Assembly: GCA_965221485.1 (NCBI GenBank)
Contig: OZ244893.1
Span: forward strand, 2,480,001-2,544,000
Length of the DNA: 64,000 nt
Source: JAJEBT01 sp965221485
GTDB taxonomy: Bacteria; Pseudomonadota; Alphaproteobacteria; MPNO01; UBA830
Direction: 5' to 3'
In this document: piece by piece, positions 36,682 to 46,500 of the stretch
How positions within the stretch are numbered: position 1 is the stretch's first letter
How the letters are laid out: each line of letters opens with the position of its first letter
Program-made: the position numbers and the translations under genes
The notes under the pieces: model-generated
Seen by the model: only the letters and a program-made list of their open reading frames with translations
The model's database searches: none
What the model was told of the DNA's origin: nothing

Positions 36682-38211
36682 ATGGCATCCAATGACCAAA
36701 AGCTCCTTATTACGGGAGGCCAGGTCTATGAACATGACGGCGATGTCCATCATCCCCGCCATCTGGACGTGCTCATTCAGGGTTCGGAAATCATGGCGGT
36801 GGGATCCCCGCTCCCTGAAGACCAGATCCGCGGCGCAGAGATTCTCGATGCCCGCAACCATCTCATCATTCCGGGCCTGATCAACGCTCATTATCACTCG
36901 CACGACACCCTGTGCAGGGGGCTCTTCGAGGAACTGCCGCTTGAAATGTGGTTGCTCTACACCCTTCCCATGGGCGCTTATCGCAGCACTGAGGAGATCC
37001 GGCTGCGAACACTTGTCGGAGCGCTCGAGTCCCTGCGATGCGGTATCACAACCGTTCAGGACATGCTGGGCCTGGTCCCCCTGAATGAAACAATGCTGGA
37101 TGTGGTCATCGCCGCCTATCGGGAAATCGGGGAGCGGGTCGTGTTTTCACCGATGGTCTCGGATCGCCCCCCGGTGGACATGCTGTGCTTCAAGGATACC
37201 CTGCCCCCTGACGTCCAGGAAATGCTGGGAACAGTGGCCCTGGATGCGCGGATTCAAATCGATTTTCTGGAAACCCAGATTCGCCGCCATCCGGCCTCCG
37301 ACATTCTTCACTGGGCAGTCGGTCCCTTCGCACCGCAGCGCTGTTCACCGGATCTTCTGGGTGGCTGTGGAGATCTCGCCGAGCGCCACAACCTGGGCCT
37401 TTACATCCATGTCTACGAAACCCGCAACCAGATTGTCATGGCCCGCCAGGAATTCGGCCAGCATGGCGGCTCATTCATTACCTATCTTGACGACTGCGGG
37501 ATATTGAACCGTCGTCTCAATATCGCCCATAGCGTCTGGCTGGCACGGGAGGAAATGGACCGCATGGCCGAAGCGGACGCCGGAGCGGTTCTCAACCATC
37601 TCAGCAATATGAAGCTGAAGAGCGGAGTGGCGCCCATACTCGACATGCGCGAAGCCGGTATGCGGGTCGCACTCGGTTGCGACAACTGCTCCGGCACTGA
37701 CGTGCAGAACATGTTTCAGGCGATGAAAATGTATTGTCTGCTGGCGGCGGTCAGCGACCCCGAACCCGGGCCCCCGCTCTCTGCCGAAGCACTTCGGGCG
37801 GCAACGCTTGGCAGTGCGCGGACTGCCATGCTGGACAGCCAGCTTGGTGCTGTAAAGCCGGGCTACAAGGCAGATCTTGTCCTGATAGATCTCAAGGACC
37901 CTGCGTGGCTCCCCTTTAACAGCGCGTCACGGCAACTGGTTTATACGGAAAGTGGCCGCAGCGTCTCCAATGTCATCATAAACGGGCAGGTGGTTCTTCG
38001 GGATCGGGTGGTTCAGACCATAGACGAGGCTGCGCTCCGGGAGGAAGTGAACGGCCTTATGAAGCACTTCATCGCCGATTTCGAAGAGATCTCGACAACA
38101 CGCGAAAAGGCTCTGCCTTACATGCGCAACATACACCGCCAGGTCTGGGGTACGGATGTTGCCATGAATCGGTTCCTGGCCCGGACCGGTTACGAAGAGG
38201 GTTCCACCTGA
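36682..38211 (+). CDS. Amidohydrolase-family metal-dependent hydrolase (cytosine/triazine deaminase type)
   Basis: A ~509-residue TIM-barrel hydrolase. Metal ligands appear in INAHYHSHD (HxH), in YIHVYET, in NIAHSVWL and in LGCDNCSGTD (the late Asp). The order fits the TRZ/ATZ/deaminase group that hydrolyses or deaminates nitrogenous ring or amide compounds. The N-terminal beta segment (KLLITGGQVYEHDG) and a C-terminal domain for the sandwich fold are both present. The start is ATG at 36682, with AGGGTG upstream; a GTG nine bases earlier is also possible. It is monocistronic, between a tRNA and the convergent pntB. Confidence 0.9.
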   Translation: MASNDQKLLITGGQVYEHDGDVHHPRHLDVLIQGSEIMAVGSPLPEDQIRGAEILDARNHLIIPGLINAHYHSHDTLCRGLFEELPLEMWLLYTLPMGAYRSTEEIRLRTLVGALESLRCGITTVQDMLGLVPLNETMLDVVIAAYREIGERVVFSPMVSDRPPVDMLCFKDTLPPDVQEMLGTVALDARIQIDFLETQIRRHPASDILHWAVGPFAPQRCSPDLLGGCGDLAERHNLGLYIHVYETRNQIVMARQEFGQHGGSFITYLDDCGILNRRLNIAHSVWLAREEMDRMAEADAGAVLNHLSNMKLKSGVAPILDMREAGMRVALGCDNCSGTDVQNMFQAMKMYCLLAAVSDPEPGPPLSAEALRAATLGSARTAMLDSQLGAVKPGYKADLVLIDLKDPAWLPFNSASRQLVYTESGRSVSNVIINGQVVLRDRVVQTIDEAALREEVNGLMKHFIADFEEISTTREKALPYMRNIHRQVWGTDVAMNRFLARTGYEEGST

Positions 38212-38264
38212 TGACGTAAGCGCAAGATGCGCCGCCCGTTTCCAGGACCGTGCAGACCGGTCAC

Positions 38265-39659
38265 CTACTGGTTCAGGCTGTGGAGAACATCTGTCAGGCT
38301 GTCTTTGGCGTCGCCAAAGAGCATCCGCGTGTTGTCTTTGTAAAACAGGGGGTTATCAACACCTGCATATCCCGTGGCCATGGAACGCTTCAGGACGATG
38401 GCGACATCGGCTTTCCAGACTTCCAGGACCGGCATTCCTGCAATCGGGCTTGACGGGTCTTCTTGTGCACCCGGATTGACAATGTCGTTGGCACCGATCA
38501 CGAGCACAACATCAGTATTGGGGAAGTCGTCGTTGAGTTCATCCATCTCGAAGACGATGTCATAGGGAACCCGCGCTTCCGCCAGAAGCACGTTCATGTG
38601 ACCGGGCAACCGCCCGGCAACGGGATGGATGCCGAAGCGTACATTGATTCCCTGTTCGCGCAAAAAGGTCGAAATCTCACTGACTGTGCTCTGGGCCTGC
38701 GCTACCGCCATACCGTATCCGGGTACAATCACGACCTCGCGCGCGCCCTGGAGAAGTGATGCTGTCTCGTCCGATGAGATCGACACAACCTGCCCCTGAC
38801 TGGACGAGCCTGCACCGGTACCCTCCGCTGTTCCGAACCCTCCAAGAATCACGCTCAGGAATCGCCGGTTCATGGCACGGCACATGATGTAGCTCAGGAT
38901 GGCACCACTCGATCCCACAAGGGCACCGACAACAATCAGCAAGTCATTGGACAGCATGAAACCTGTGGCGGCCGCGGCCCAGCCCGAATAGCTGTTGAGC
39001 ATCGACACGACGACCGGCATGTCGGCTCCGCCGATTGCCATGACAAGATGAGCTCCGATGACGAACGCAACCGCCGTCATCACGACCAGCGGTACCAGAC
39101 CGGCCTGCGCATCGGCGGCCACCAGAAACTCGTAGCCCAGCCAGAGGCAAATGGCTGTCGCTATGATGTTGAGCCAGTTCCGCGCAGGCAGGAGAAGCGG
39201 CCGGCCGGTGATGCTGCCCTGGAGTTTTCCGAACGCAATGACCGAACCCGTGAAGGTAATGGCCCCTATGAAAACGCCCAGGAAGATTTCCACTTCGTGG
39301 ATCACCTTCTCGGCGCCCTCGAACACGGTATCCGGGTCCACATAGCTGCCAATTCCCACCAGCACGGCTGCCAATCCTACAAAGCTGTGCAAAATGGCCA
39401 CCAACTGCGGCATCTGGGTCATCTCGACCCGAGAGGCAACAAACAGTCCGATCGCGCCGCCCACAAGGACCGCAAGACCGAGAACGGTGTAATCGTCGAT
39501 CTGCGTCGCCAGGATCGTCACCAGAATGGCAATCGCCATTCCGACGATTCCGTAAATATTGCCGCGTCTTGCGGTCTCCTGGTGGCTCAACCCTCCGAGG
39601 CTGAGTATGAAGAGGATACTGGCGGCGATATAGGCAACCGTTGTAAGTCCCGCTGTCAT
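38265..39659 (-). CDS. pntB: NAD(P) transhydrogenase subunit beta
   Basis: Membrane subunit (464 residues) of the proton-translocating transhydrogenase that makes NADPH from NADH. About eight to nine hydrophobic segments occupy the N-terminal ~280 residues. The NADP(H)-binding domain III follows, with GYGMAVAQAQ, GIHPVAGRLPGHMNVLLAEA, VVLVIGANDIVNPGA and a C-terminal DAKDSLTDVL. These are textbook PntB motifs. It lies 10 bp after pntA on the same strand. Confidence 0.95.
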   Translation of the reverse strand: MTAGLTTVAYIAASILFILSLGGLSHQETARRGNIYGIVGMAIAILVTILATQIDDYTVLGLAVLVGGAIGLFVASRVEMTQMPQLVAILHSFVGLAAVLVGIGSYVDPDTVFEGAEKVIHEVEIFLGVFIGAITFTGSVIAFGKLQGSITGRPLLLPARNWLNIIATAICLWLGYEFLVAADAQAGLVPLVVMTAVAFVIGAHLVMAIGGADMPVVVSMLNSYSGWAAAATGFMLSNDLLIVVGALVGSSGAILSYIMCRAMNRRFLSVILGGFGTAEGTGAGSSSQGQVVSISSDETASLLQGAREVVIVPGYGMAVAQAQSTVSEISTFLREQGINVRFGIHPVAGRLPGHMNVLLAEARVPYDIVFEMDELNDDFPNTDVVLVIGANDIVNPGAQEDPSSPIAGMPVLEVWKADVAIVLKRSMATGYAGVDNPLFYKDNTRMLFGDAKDSLTDVLHSLNQ

Positions 39660-39669
39660 GATCTTTCCA

Positions 39670-41208
39670 TCAACTCCTGCGGAACATACGCAGCATGCGC
39701 TGGGTCACCAGAAAGCCGCCCGCGACATTGATGCTGGCAATCAATATGGCGATAGCTGCCAGAATGACCACCAGCAAGGACGAACTCGAGACCTTCAGCA
39801 ACGCACCGATGACGATGATTCCGCTGATCGCATTGGTGACGCTCATGAGAGGAGTATGCAGAGCGGGCGTGACGTTCCAGATGACCTGCCAACCGACGAA
39901 ACAGGCCAGAACAAATACCGTCAAGTGACTCATGAAGGACGGTGGGGCTACCGTTCCGAGGGCAGCGAGGACAATCCCGCCAGCTACCAGAATAGCTGCC
40001 GATTTTCTGCCGGTCTTGGCAGGTTTTGTTTCTGCCGGTTCCGCCGCCTCCGGTGTCGTGTCAGCATCCTGGATCGCTGCCGCCTTGGGAGGTGGTGGCG
40101 GCCAGGTGATGTCCCCGTCCTTGAGAACCGTCATCCCGCGGAAGACTTCATCCTCCATGTCGATCTGAACCACACCGTCTTTTTCGGGCACAAGATCGGA
40201 CAGGAGGTGGCAAACATTGGCACTGTAGAGCTGGCTCGACTGGCTCGCCATTCGGCTCGGCAGATCCGTATAACCGATGATGGCCACGCCGTGCCTGTCG
40301 ACAACCTGATCAGGCTCGGTCAGGGCGCAGTTCCCCCCCTGCTCCGCAGCCAGGTCGACGATCACGGACCCGGGTTTCATCGACTTGACCAATTCTTCTG
40401 ACAGCAGTTCCGGAGCCGGCCGACCCGGGATCAGGGCCGTGGTAATAATGATATCAACTTCCTTCGCCTGGTCCGCAAAGAGTGCCATTTCTGCAGCAAT
40501 GAATTCGTCACTCATGACCTTGGCGTAACCACCGGACCCTGTGCCCTCTTCCTCGAAATCGAGCTCGAGGAAAGTGGCGCCCATACTCTCGACCTGCTGC
40601 TTGACGGCCGGTCTTGTATCAAACGCGCGCACAACGGCGCCCATGCTTCGTGCAGCTCCGATGGCGGCCAGACCGGCAACACCGGCCCCGATAATCAGCA
40701 CCTTGGCAGGTGGTGAGCTGCCGGCTGCTGTCATTTGACCGGTGAAAAACCGCCCGAAACGGCCAGCTGCTTCGATCACCGCCCTGTAACCGGCAATGCC
40801 GGCCATGGACGACAGCACATCAAGCTTCTGGGCGCGTGAAATTCGAGGCACACAGTCCATGGCAAGCACGGTGGCCTTGCGCTCGCCCAAATTCTCCATC
40901 AGCCTGGCATTGCGGGCCGGGTCAATCAGGCTGATCAGTATCGCACCCTCCCGCAGCTGCTCGACTTCAGCCTCTTCGGGGGGACGGATCTTGAGTATGA
41001 TGTCGGACTCAGCCCAGATTTCCCGGGACGTTTCCGCAACAGTGACCCCGGCATCGCGGTAGGCCTGATCACTGAATTCACCGCCAAGACCTGCACCGGT
41101 TTCTGTTTGCAGTTCGAATCCCAGATTCAGGAGGCGAGAGGCCGTATCAGGAGTGATCGCCACACGCTTCTCGCCCGGACGAATTTCTTTGGGCACACCG
41201 ATTTTCAT
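39670..41208 (-). CDS. pntA: NAD(P) transhydrogenase subunit alpha (single-chain, domains I+II)
   Basis: A 512-residue subunit combining the soluble NAD(H)-binding domain I and the membrane part. The N-terminus MKIGVPKEIRPGEKRVAITP, the dinucleotide motif VLIIGAGVAGLAAI and VRAFDTRPAVKQQVESMGA identify domain I. A Pro/Ala-rich linker (WPPPPPKAAA) leads to C-terminal membrane helices. In many Alphaproteobacteria these two parts are separate genes (pntAA/pntAB); here they are one. Followed immediately by pntB. Confidence 0.95.
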   Translation of the reverse strand: MKIGVPKEIRPGEKRVAITPDTASRLLNLGFELQTETGAGLGGEFSDQAYRDAGVTVAETSREIWAESDIILKIRPPEEAEVEQLREGAILISLIDPARNARLMENLGERKATVLAMDCVPRISRAQKLDVLSSMAGIAGYRAVIEAAGRFGRFFTGQMTAAGSSPPAKVLIIGAGVAGLAAIGAARSMGAVVRAFDTRPAVKQQVESMGATFLELDFEEEGTGSGGYAKVMSDEFIAAEMALFADQAKEVDIIITTALIPGRPAPELLSEELVKSMKPGSVIVDLAAEQGGNCALTEPDQVVDRHGVAIIGYTDLPSRMASQSSQLYSANVCHLLSDLVPEKDGVVQIDMEDEVFRGMTVLKDGDITWPPPPPKAAAIQDADTTPEAAEPAETKPAKTGRKSAAILVAGGIVLAALGTVAPPSFMSHLTVFVLACFVGWQVIWNVTPALHTPLMSVTNAISGIIVIGALLKVSSSSLLVVILAAIAILIASINVAGGFLVTQRMLRMFRRS

Positions 41209-42109
41209 TAAAGCCTGTCCTTCGGGATCTTCCGATCAAGAGAAATTCATGTGCAGGAGGGGCAGCCGGGTCGCGATGGCCAGCCCAGCGACAAAGCGGA
41301 CGGGAACATAAGCATTCGTGAAAGTCGTGGCAAGAAGAATAATGCCCTTGATTCCCGCCGCGTTTCCCGTGCCGGAATCAACCGTAGCAGGGCGCCCTCC
41401 GCCACGGGCTCGACCCGATTTACGTCGGACCCGCCGCGAACCGCGAGAACGGTGTCAAAAGGGCCCGCGAAAGCAGCGCATTCGACACGTCGCTGTTGAT
41501 CGGACAGGATCAGGGGGAGCCGGTAGCCGGCATCATCCGGACTCGTGTTTCCGGCATTTCCCGAACCCGATGACAAACCGGGTCCTCGACATTCATGAAC
41601 TGTTCCGGAATGCGGTACCTCCGGATTTTGTCGATCACCCGTTCATCGATTCCATTCCGGCATCGATTCCATTCGGGGTGACTCTCGTTGCGTGGATAAA
41701 CCGGTCGTAGTTGGCGGGCCATACCCGGGCCGCGACAAGATTTGCAGATCGTCGGACCGCAACGGACTGCGCAACGTCCCCCGGATAACGATTGACCAAC
41801 GAGACCGGCAGGCTGTCGGGCCAGTTCAGGCATTCCGGAAGGATTTGCAAGGGGCCCCCTGACAGGAACCTTGCGCTGTCCGGAGATCACCATGCGGAGC
41901 GGTTTTTGTTCCGAAGACGGCGATTCCAAAGGCTTTGGCTTCGGGGCACATCTGCCTCGTGAGCGGGAGAAGTGTTGTCAGGAAGCCGCCGTGATCACGG
42001 GCTCGCGAACGCAGCGCGTGGATGGATCAGGGCGTCCGCGGTATCTGGACACTGTGACCGGAAACAGCATAATCTGAACCATGTCGGCAACGAAACTGGA
42101 CAAGCAGGA
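41209..42109. other. Large gap with no recognisable gene
   Basis: 900 bp upstream of pntA and the MDR dehydrogenase. Two overlapping minus-strand frames (about 41247-41576 and 41510-41929) look somewhat protein-like but have no recognised domain, no strong ribosome-binding site and unsuitable overlap. This may be eroded coding sequence; I see no clear remnant. Confidence 0.4.
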
Positions 42110-43033
42110 ATGAAAGCAGCGTATTTCATGGAACATGGCGGACCGGAGGTCCTCACTTACGGTGACCTTCCTGATCCCGAGGCCGGGGACGGCGAAGTCG
42201 TTGTGGAAATTCATGCTGCCAGCATCAACGGTGCAGACTGGAAAGTCAGGGCCGGCGCCTATAGCCAGATCACGTCGTTTCCGTATGTGTGCGGACGCGA
42301 TTTTTCGGGAACTGTGGGCAGTGTCGGCCCCGGAGTAAACGGGTTTCAGCCTGGAGACGCAGTATTCGGAGTTTGCGCGGTCGGGCAGGAAGGGACGTAC
42401 GCCGAAAAAATCGCCATGAAGGCCGATCTTGTTGCCGCCAAACCTGACGGGATTTCCCATGTCGATGCTTCAGCTCTCGCGCTGGTCGGCCTCACGGCCC
42501 TGGTTTCCGTAGAGGACACCCTGAAGCTTCGATCGGGCGAAACGATCCTGATCCAGGGTGGGGCCGGAGGCGTTGCCGGTTTCGCAATTCAGCTCGCCAA
42601 GCATATCGGTGCCCGGGTCATTACCACGACCAGCGCAGCCAATCACGACTATGTCCGTGAACTCGGTGCCGATGAAGTCATCGATTACAGCACGACAGAC
42701 TTCACGGACGTCGTTTCGGATGTGGACGCCGTCTTCGAAACCGTCGGTGGCGAGGTGGCCCTGCGGTCGTTTTCGGTCCTGAAACCGGGGGGCCGCGCAG
42801 CCTTTATTGCGTCTGGCTCGGCGGCTCCGGCGTCACCGCGGGACGATGTCCAGTCCCTGAGACCAAGAGTCGGACGCGACCGGCCGCATCTGGAGCGCAT
42901 CATCGAACTGGTCGCATGCGGAGCCGTTCGTCTGCCGGAAACCAGATTGTTCCCCTTGCGTGCGGCAGCTGAAGCTCATGCCATCAGCGAAAGCAGGCAC
43001 CTGCGCGGGAAACTTGTCCTGACGATTCGCTGA
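42110..43033 (+). CDS. NADP-dependent quinone oxidoreductase-like MDR enzyme
   Basis: A 307-residue medium-chain dehydrogenase/reductase starting at MKAAYFMEHGGPEVL, the standard opening of zeta-crystallin/quinone oxidoreductase types. It has PYVCGRDFSGTV, the nucleotide-binding ILIQGGAGGVAGFAIQLAKH and YVRELGADEVIDYS. The catalytic and structural zinc Cys residues of alcohol dehydrogenases are absent, so it is a zinc-less reductase of enones or quinones. The ATG at 42110 follows AGCAGGA; 46 upstream in-frame codons are not supported. It stands alone. Confidence 0.92.
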   Translation: MKAAYFMEHGGPEVLTYGDLPDPEAGDGEVVVEIHAASINGADWKVRAGAYSQITSFPYVCGRDFSGTVGSVGPGVNGFQPGDAVFGVCAVGQEGTYAEKIAMKADLVAAKPDGISHVDASALALVGLTALVSVEDTLKLRSGETILIQGGAGGVAGFAIQLAKHIGARVITTTSAANHDYVRELGADEVIDYSTTDFTDVVSDVDAVFETVGGEVALRSFSVLKPGGRAAFIASGSAAPASPRDDVQSLRPRVGRDRPHLERIIELVACGAVRLPETRLFPLRAAAEAHAISESRHLRGKLVLTIR

Positions 43034-43226
43034 GAAGCGGGATGGGACGGTTCCCACGGTCGCAGGGCCGAAGATTCTGCTCCCGTTCCTTCGCCCGCTT
43101 TGCCAGCAGATTCATGTCAGAGGGATTTGCGCGAACACCCCTGCGTCGCAGCATGGAACGGGTTCGGCGCGGTATTCACAGGCATTGCCAGAAAGTGCGT
43201 GGCCGCAATTCTGTCCCCCAGCTGCG

Positions 43227-43259
43227 GCCGCACGCACACCCGTCACCCCGACGTGCGGC
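43227..43259 (-). terminator. Hairpin downstream of the aap operon
   Basis: An 8-bp perfect inverted repeat (GCCGCACG at 43227-43234, CGTGCGGC at 43252-43259) with a 17-nt loop lies 25 bp after the aapP stop, between convergent genes. No T-run is visible, so intrinsic termination is uncertain. Confidence 0.35.
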
Positions 43260-43283
43260 AGTCGCCAATGGTCCCGGCCATCT

Positions 43284-44072
43284 TCAATGGGACAAAATCT
43301 GGCTCAGAAACAACTTGGTGCGGTCATTCTGCGGGTTGTTGAAGAACTCCTGAGGGTTGTTTTCCTCTATAATCTGTCCCTCATCCATGAAGATGACCCG
43401 GTTCGCAACACTGTTCGCAAACCCCATCTCATGGGTCACCACGATCATGGTCATGCCTGTTTCCGCAAGCTCGATCATCGTGTCCAGAACTTCCTTGATC
43501 ATCTCCGGGTCAAGCGCAGATGTCGGTTCATCAAACAACATCACACGCGGGCGCATGCAAAGTGCCCGTGCGATTGCGACCCGCTGCTGCTGCCCTCCTG
43601 AAAGTTGGCCCGGATACTTTTCAGCCTGGTCCGGGATTTTCACCCGCTCAAGATAAAATTTTGCAATGTCTTCAGCTTCCTGCTTGGGCATTTTGTTGAC
43701 CCAGATGGGAGCCAGCGTGCAGTTTTCCAGGACCGTGAGATGCGGAAACAGGTTGAAGTGCTGAAACACCATCCCCACTTCCGATCGGATTCGCTCGATG
43801 TTTCTTACATCCCGGGTCAATTCGGTCCCGTCGACGACAATGGTCCCGCGTTGATGGCTCTCCAGACGATTGACACAACGTATCAGGGTTGACTTGCCTG
43901 ATCCCGAAGGACCGCAAATCACGATGCGTTCCCCCGTCATGACTGTCAGGTTGATATCGCGCAGCACGTGGAACTCTCCGAACCATTTGTGCATGTGGCG
44001 AATTTCGATCATGACCTGCGGTTCGTCCGAAGCCGACCGGGCTTCTTGCATTCTGGTGGAAATCTCTGACAT
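43284..44072 (-). CDS. aapP: General L-amino-acid ABC transporter ATP-binding protein
   Basis: A 262-residue ABC ATPase starting at MSEISTRMQE, after GGAACGC. Walker A is GPSGSGKSTL, the signature is LSGGQQQR, Walker B is RVMLFDEPTSALDP and the H-loop is VTHEMGF. It closely matches the polar amino-acid family (AapP/GlnQ). It powers the importer formed by the two permeases encoded just upstream. Last gene of the aapJQMP order on the minus strand. Confidence 0.95.
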   Translation of the reverse strand: MSEISTRMQEARSASDEPQVMIEIRHMHKWFGEFHVLRDINLTVMTGERIVICGPSGSGKSTLIRCVNRLESHQRGTIVVDGTELTRDVRNIERIRSEVGMVFQHFNLFPHLTVLENCTLAPIWVNKMPKQEAEDIAKFYLERVKIPDQAEKYPGQLSGGQQQRVAIARALCMRPRVMLFDEPTSALDPEMIKEVLDTMIELAETGMTMIVVTHEMGFANSVANRVIFMDEGQIIEENNPQEFFNNPQNDRTKLFLSQILSH

Positions 44073-44083
44073 GTGTCGCGTTC

Positions 44084-45199
44084 CTATCGCGTCTCCGTGT
44101 TCAGCCGCCGCTCGAGCCACAGCGAATAACGCGACATCGCAAAGCAGCTCACAAAGAAGAAGAGGGCGACGAACAGGTAGGTTTCATTGGAAAGACCATT
44201 CCATTTGGCGTCCGCCAGGACGGCACGGGCAACTCCGAGCGGATCCAGGAGTCCGATTATGACGACCAGCGTGCTGTCCTTGTACAGTCCGATAAAGACA
44301 TTGACGATGCCGGGAATAGAAATCTTGAGCGCCTGAGGCAGCGTGATCAACCATGTTGTTTTCCAATAGGACAACCCCAGCGCGTCCGCAGCCTCATACT
44401 GTCCCCGGGGGAGTGCCTGCAGACCACCGCGGACGGCCTCCGCGATATACGCAGCCGCGAACAGGGACACCATGATCAGGACCCGGACCAGAAGGTTGAA
44501 ATTGGTGCCCGGCGGCAGGAAGTAATTCAGCATCGTCGAGGCCACGAACAGCAGGGTGATCAGCGGCACGCCACGAAAGACCTCGATCACGACGGTACAT
44601 ATGATCCGGATCGCTATCAGACGCGACTGCCGTCCCAGTGCCAGTGCGATCCCGATGGGCAGCGACACGACAATGCTGGTTACGCCGAGGATCATCGTGA
44701 GCAGGAACCCGCCGTATGTGTCGGTCTCGACCACCGGCAAGCCCAACCCGCCGTAAATCAGCCAGGCGGCGACGATGGGATAGGCGACGGTAAACCAGAT
44801 AAGCTGCCGGCGAAACGGCGTCCGATCAAACAGGACAGGTGCCAGAGCCGGAAACAGCAGAAGGAAAGCGAGATTCGGGCGCCAGCGTTCCGCACCAGGA
44901 TAGAACCCGTAGGTGAACTGTTCGATGCGTGTCGTGACCACCGCCCAGCAAGCCCCGCTGCCGACTGACCTGCACTCGGAACGGGATCCCGCATCAAGGA
45001 CCGATTCCAGCACAAACCAGCCCACAGCCGCATCGAAAAACTCATAGCAAAGCCACAGCGCCAGAAGTGTGAGGCCGGCATTGAAGGGCGTGGAGAACAG
45101 ATTTCTCCGCAACCATCCCACAATTCCGAGCGTCCGGTCGGGTGGTGGCAGACTGGGATGTTTCCCCGGCTCATAGGTTCTGATGACCAGATCCGACAT
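44084..45199 (-). CDS. aapM: General L-amino-acid ABC transporter permease M
   Basis: A 371-residue membrane permease with a long N-terminal region (~150 residues, several hydrophobic segments) before the conserved transport core. The core has the TLxxxxxS-type SLPIGIALALGRQSR and the EAA loop EAVRGGLQALPRGQYEAADALGLSYW, which contacts AapP. Length and architecture match AapM of Rhizobium-type general amino-acid transporters. It starts 3 bp after aapQ. Confidence 0.95.
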   Translation of the reverse strand: MSDLVIRTYEPGKHPSLPPPDRTLGIVGWLRRNLFSTPFNAGLTLLALWLCYEFFDAAVGWFVLESVLDAGSRSECRSVGSGACWAVVTTRIEQFTYGFYPGAERWRPNLAFLLLFPALAPVLFDRTPFRRQLIWFTVAYPIVAAWLIYGGLGLPVVETDTYGGFLLTMILGVTSIVVSLPIGIALALGRQSRLIAIRIICTVVIEVFRGVPLITLLFVASTMLNYFLPPGTNFNLLVRVLIMVSLFAAAYIAEAVRGGLQALPRGQYEAADALGLSYWKTTWLITLPQALKISIPGIVNVFIGLYKDSTLVVIIGLLDPLGVARAVLADAKWNGLSNETYLFVALFFFVSCFAMSRYSLWLERRLNTETR

Positions 45200-45202
45200 C
45201 GC

Positions 45203-46393
45203 TCAGCGCTCCACCAGCCGGACGCGATGATTGTACCAATTCATGAAGACCGATATGGCCAGCGAAATGGCCAGGTAGATCACCATGACCAGCATCATTG
45301 TTTCGATTTCCCTGCCGGTCTGATTCAAGGTAATACCGCCGAGTGTCGCCACCAGGTCCATGTAGCCGATCGCGATGGCCAGCGAGGAATTCTTGGTCAG
45401 ATCCAGATAGGAGGATGTCAACGGCGGAATGATCACCCGCATTGCCTGTGGCAACACCACGAGTTGCAGGATGCGTCCCTCGGACAGACCCACAGAGCGC
45501 GAGGCCTCGATTTGTCCCTTGTCTACCGCCAGAATTCCAGCCCTGACGTTCTCGGCGATGAAGCCTGCCGTGTAAAATGCCAGGGCCCATGTCAACGCCA
45601 CAAACTCCGGTATCATCTGGATACCGCCACGGAAATTGAATCCCCGCAATACAGGATACTCGAAGGATACGGGACTCCCGGCTGTCCAGTAGGCGATGAC
45701 CGGCAGACCGACGATCAGTGCCAGTGCGATCCAGCCGGCCGGCAATTGTTGCCCGGTCGTATCCCGGAGACGTTTTGCGTATCGAAATACGAGAAACCCG
45801 CCAAGCACGGCCACCACAATCGCCACAATGACGATCCAGATGGCAGGCTCATAATGCGGGCGCGGAATGAAAAAGCCCCGGTTGGTAAGAAAAGCCGCCT
45901 CGCCAAACGCGATGGCCTGACGTGGATGTGGCAGAAGATTGATGATGATTCCATGCCAGAGGAGGATCAGCAGCAGCACTGGTGTATTGCGCGTAAACTC
46001 CACGAACAGATAGGCCAGACGCGAAACCAGCCAGTTATCGGAAAGACGCATGATACCGACGGCAAAGCCCAGCACTGTGGCCAGTACGATGCCAACAACG
46101 GCTACCAGTCCGGTGTTGATCAGGCCGACAATTGCGGCACGCAGATGAGTGCTCTGGCTGTTGTAATCAATGAGCGCCTGGTTGATGTCGTACCCGGCTT
46201 CGAGATCCCACAGGAAACCGAAGCCGAACGTCTTGTCCAGCGCCGCGAAATTCGCGACGACATTGCCGATCAACCAGGCAATACCGGCGAACAGGGCAGC
46301 AACAAACAGAATCTGAAGAGTGACACCACGCAGCCTGCTGTCACGCCAAAGCTGCGACAGGCGGAACCGCTCGCCATACGGCCGCGGCGTCAC
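45203..46393 (-). CDS. aapQ: General L-amino-acid ABC transporter permease Q
   Basis: A 396-residue permease, longer than most because of a periplasmic insertion between membrane segments, as in AapQ. Core motifs are GFAVGIMRLSDNWLVSRLAYLF and the EAA loop AENVRAGILAVDKGQIEASRSVGLSEG. The start is GTG with GGAGAAAATC upstream. It is preceded by the aapJ gene with a stem-loop in the ~107 bp spacer. Confidence 0.95.
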   Translation of the reverse strand: MTPRPYGERFRLSQLWRDSRLRGVTLQILFVAALFAGIAWLIGNVVANFAALDKTFGFGFLWDLEAGYDINQALIDYNSQSTHLRAAIVGLINTGLVAVVGIVLATVLGFAVGIMRLSDNWLVSRLAYLFVEFTRNTPVLLLILLWHGIIINLLPHPRQAIAFGEAAFLTNRGFFIPRPHYEPAIWIVIVAIVVAVLGGFLVFRYAKRLRDTTGQQLPAGWIALALIVGLPVIAYWTAGSPVSFEYPVLRGFNFRGGIQMIPEFVALTWALAFYTAGFIAENVRAGILAVDKGQIEASRSVGLSEGRILQLVVLPQAMRVIIPPLTSSYLDLTKNSSLAIAIGYMDLVATLGGITLNQTGREIETMMLVMVIYLAISLAISVFMNWYNHRVRLVER

Positions 46394-46433
46394 GATTTTC
46401 TCCAGACCGACCTGTTCAGGGGGCCGGTGCGAG

Positions 46434-46467
46434 GGCGTGCCACCGAGAAATTACCCGGAGGCACGCC
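46434..46467 (-). promoter_or_regulatory. Intercistronic stem-loop between aapJ and aapQ
   Basis: A perfect 8-bp inverted repeat (GGCGTGCC at 46434-46441 and GGCACGCC at 46460-46467) with an 18-nt loop lies in the spacer after the binding-protein gene. Such structures typically protect the upstream mRNA and reduce read-through, so the binding protein is made in excess over the permeases; that role is inferred. Confidence 0.6.
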
Positions 46468-46500
46468 AGGGAAATGTCATCCGTCCCGGATGTTTCGTGC

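Noticed and set aside
41247..41929. Two overlapping minus-strand frames (109 and 139 codons)
   Set aside because: Somewhat protein-like but mutually overlapping, without ribosome-binding sites or recognised homology; left as a gap.
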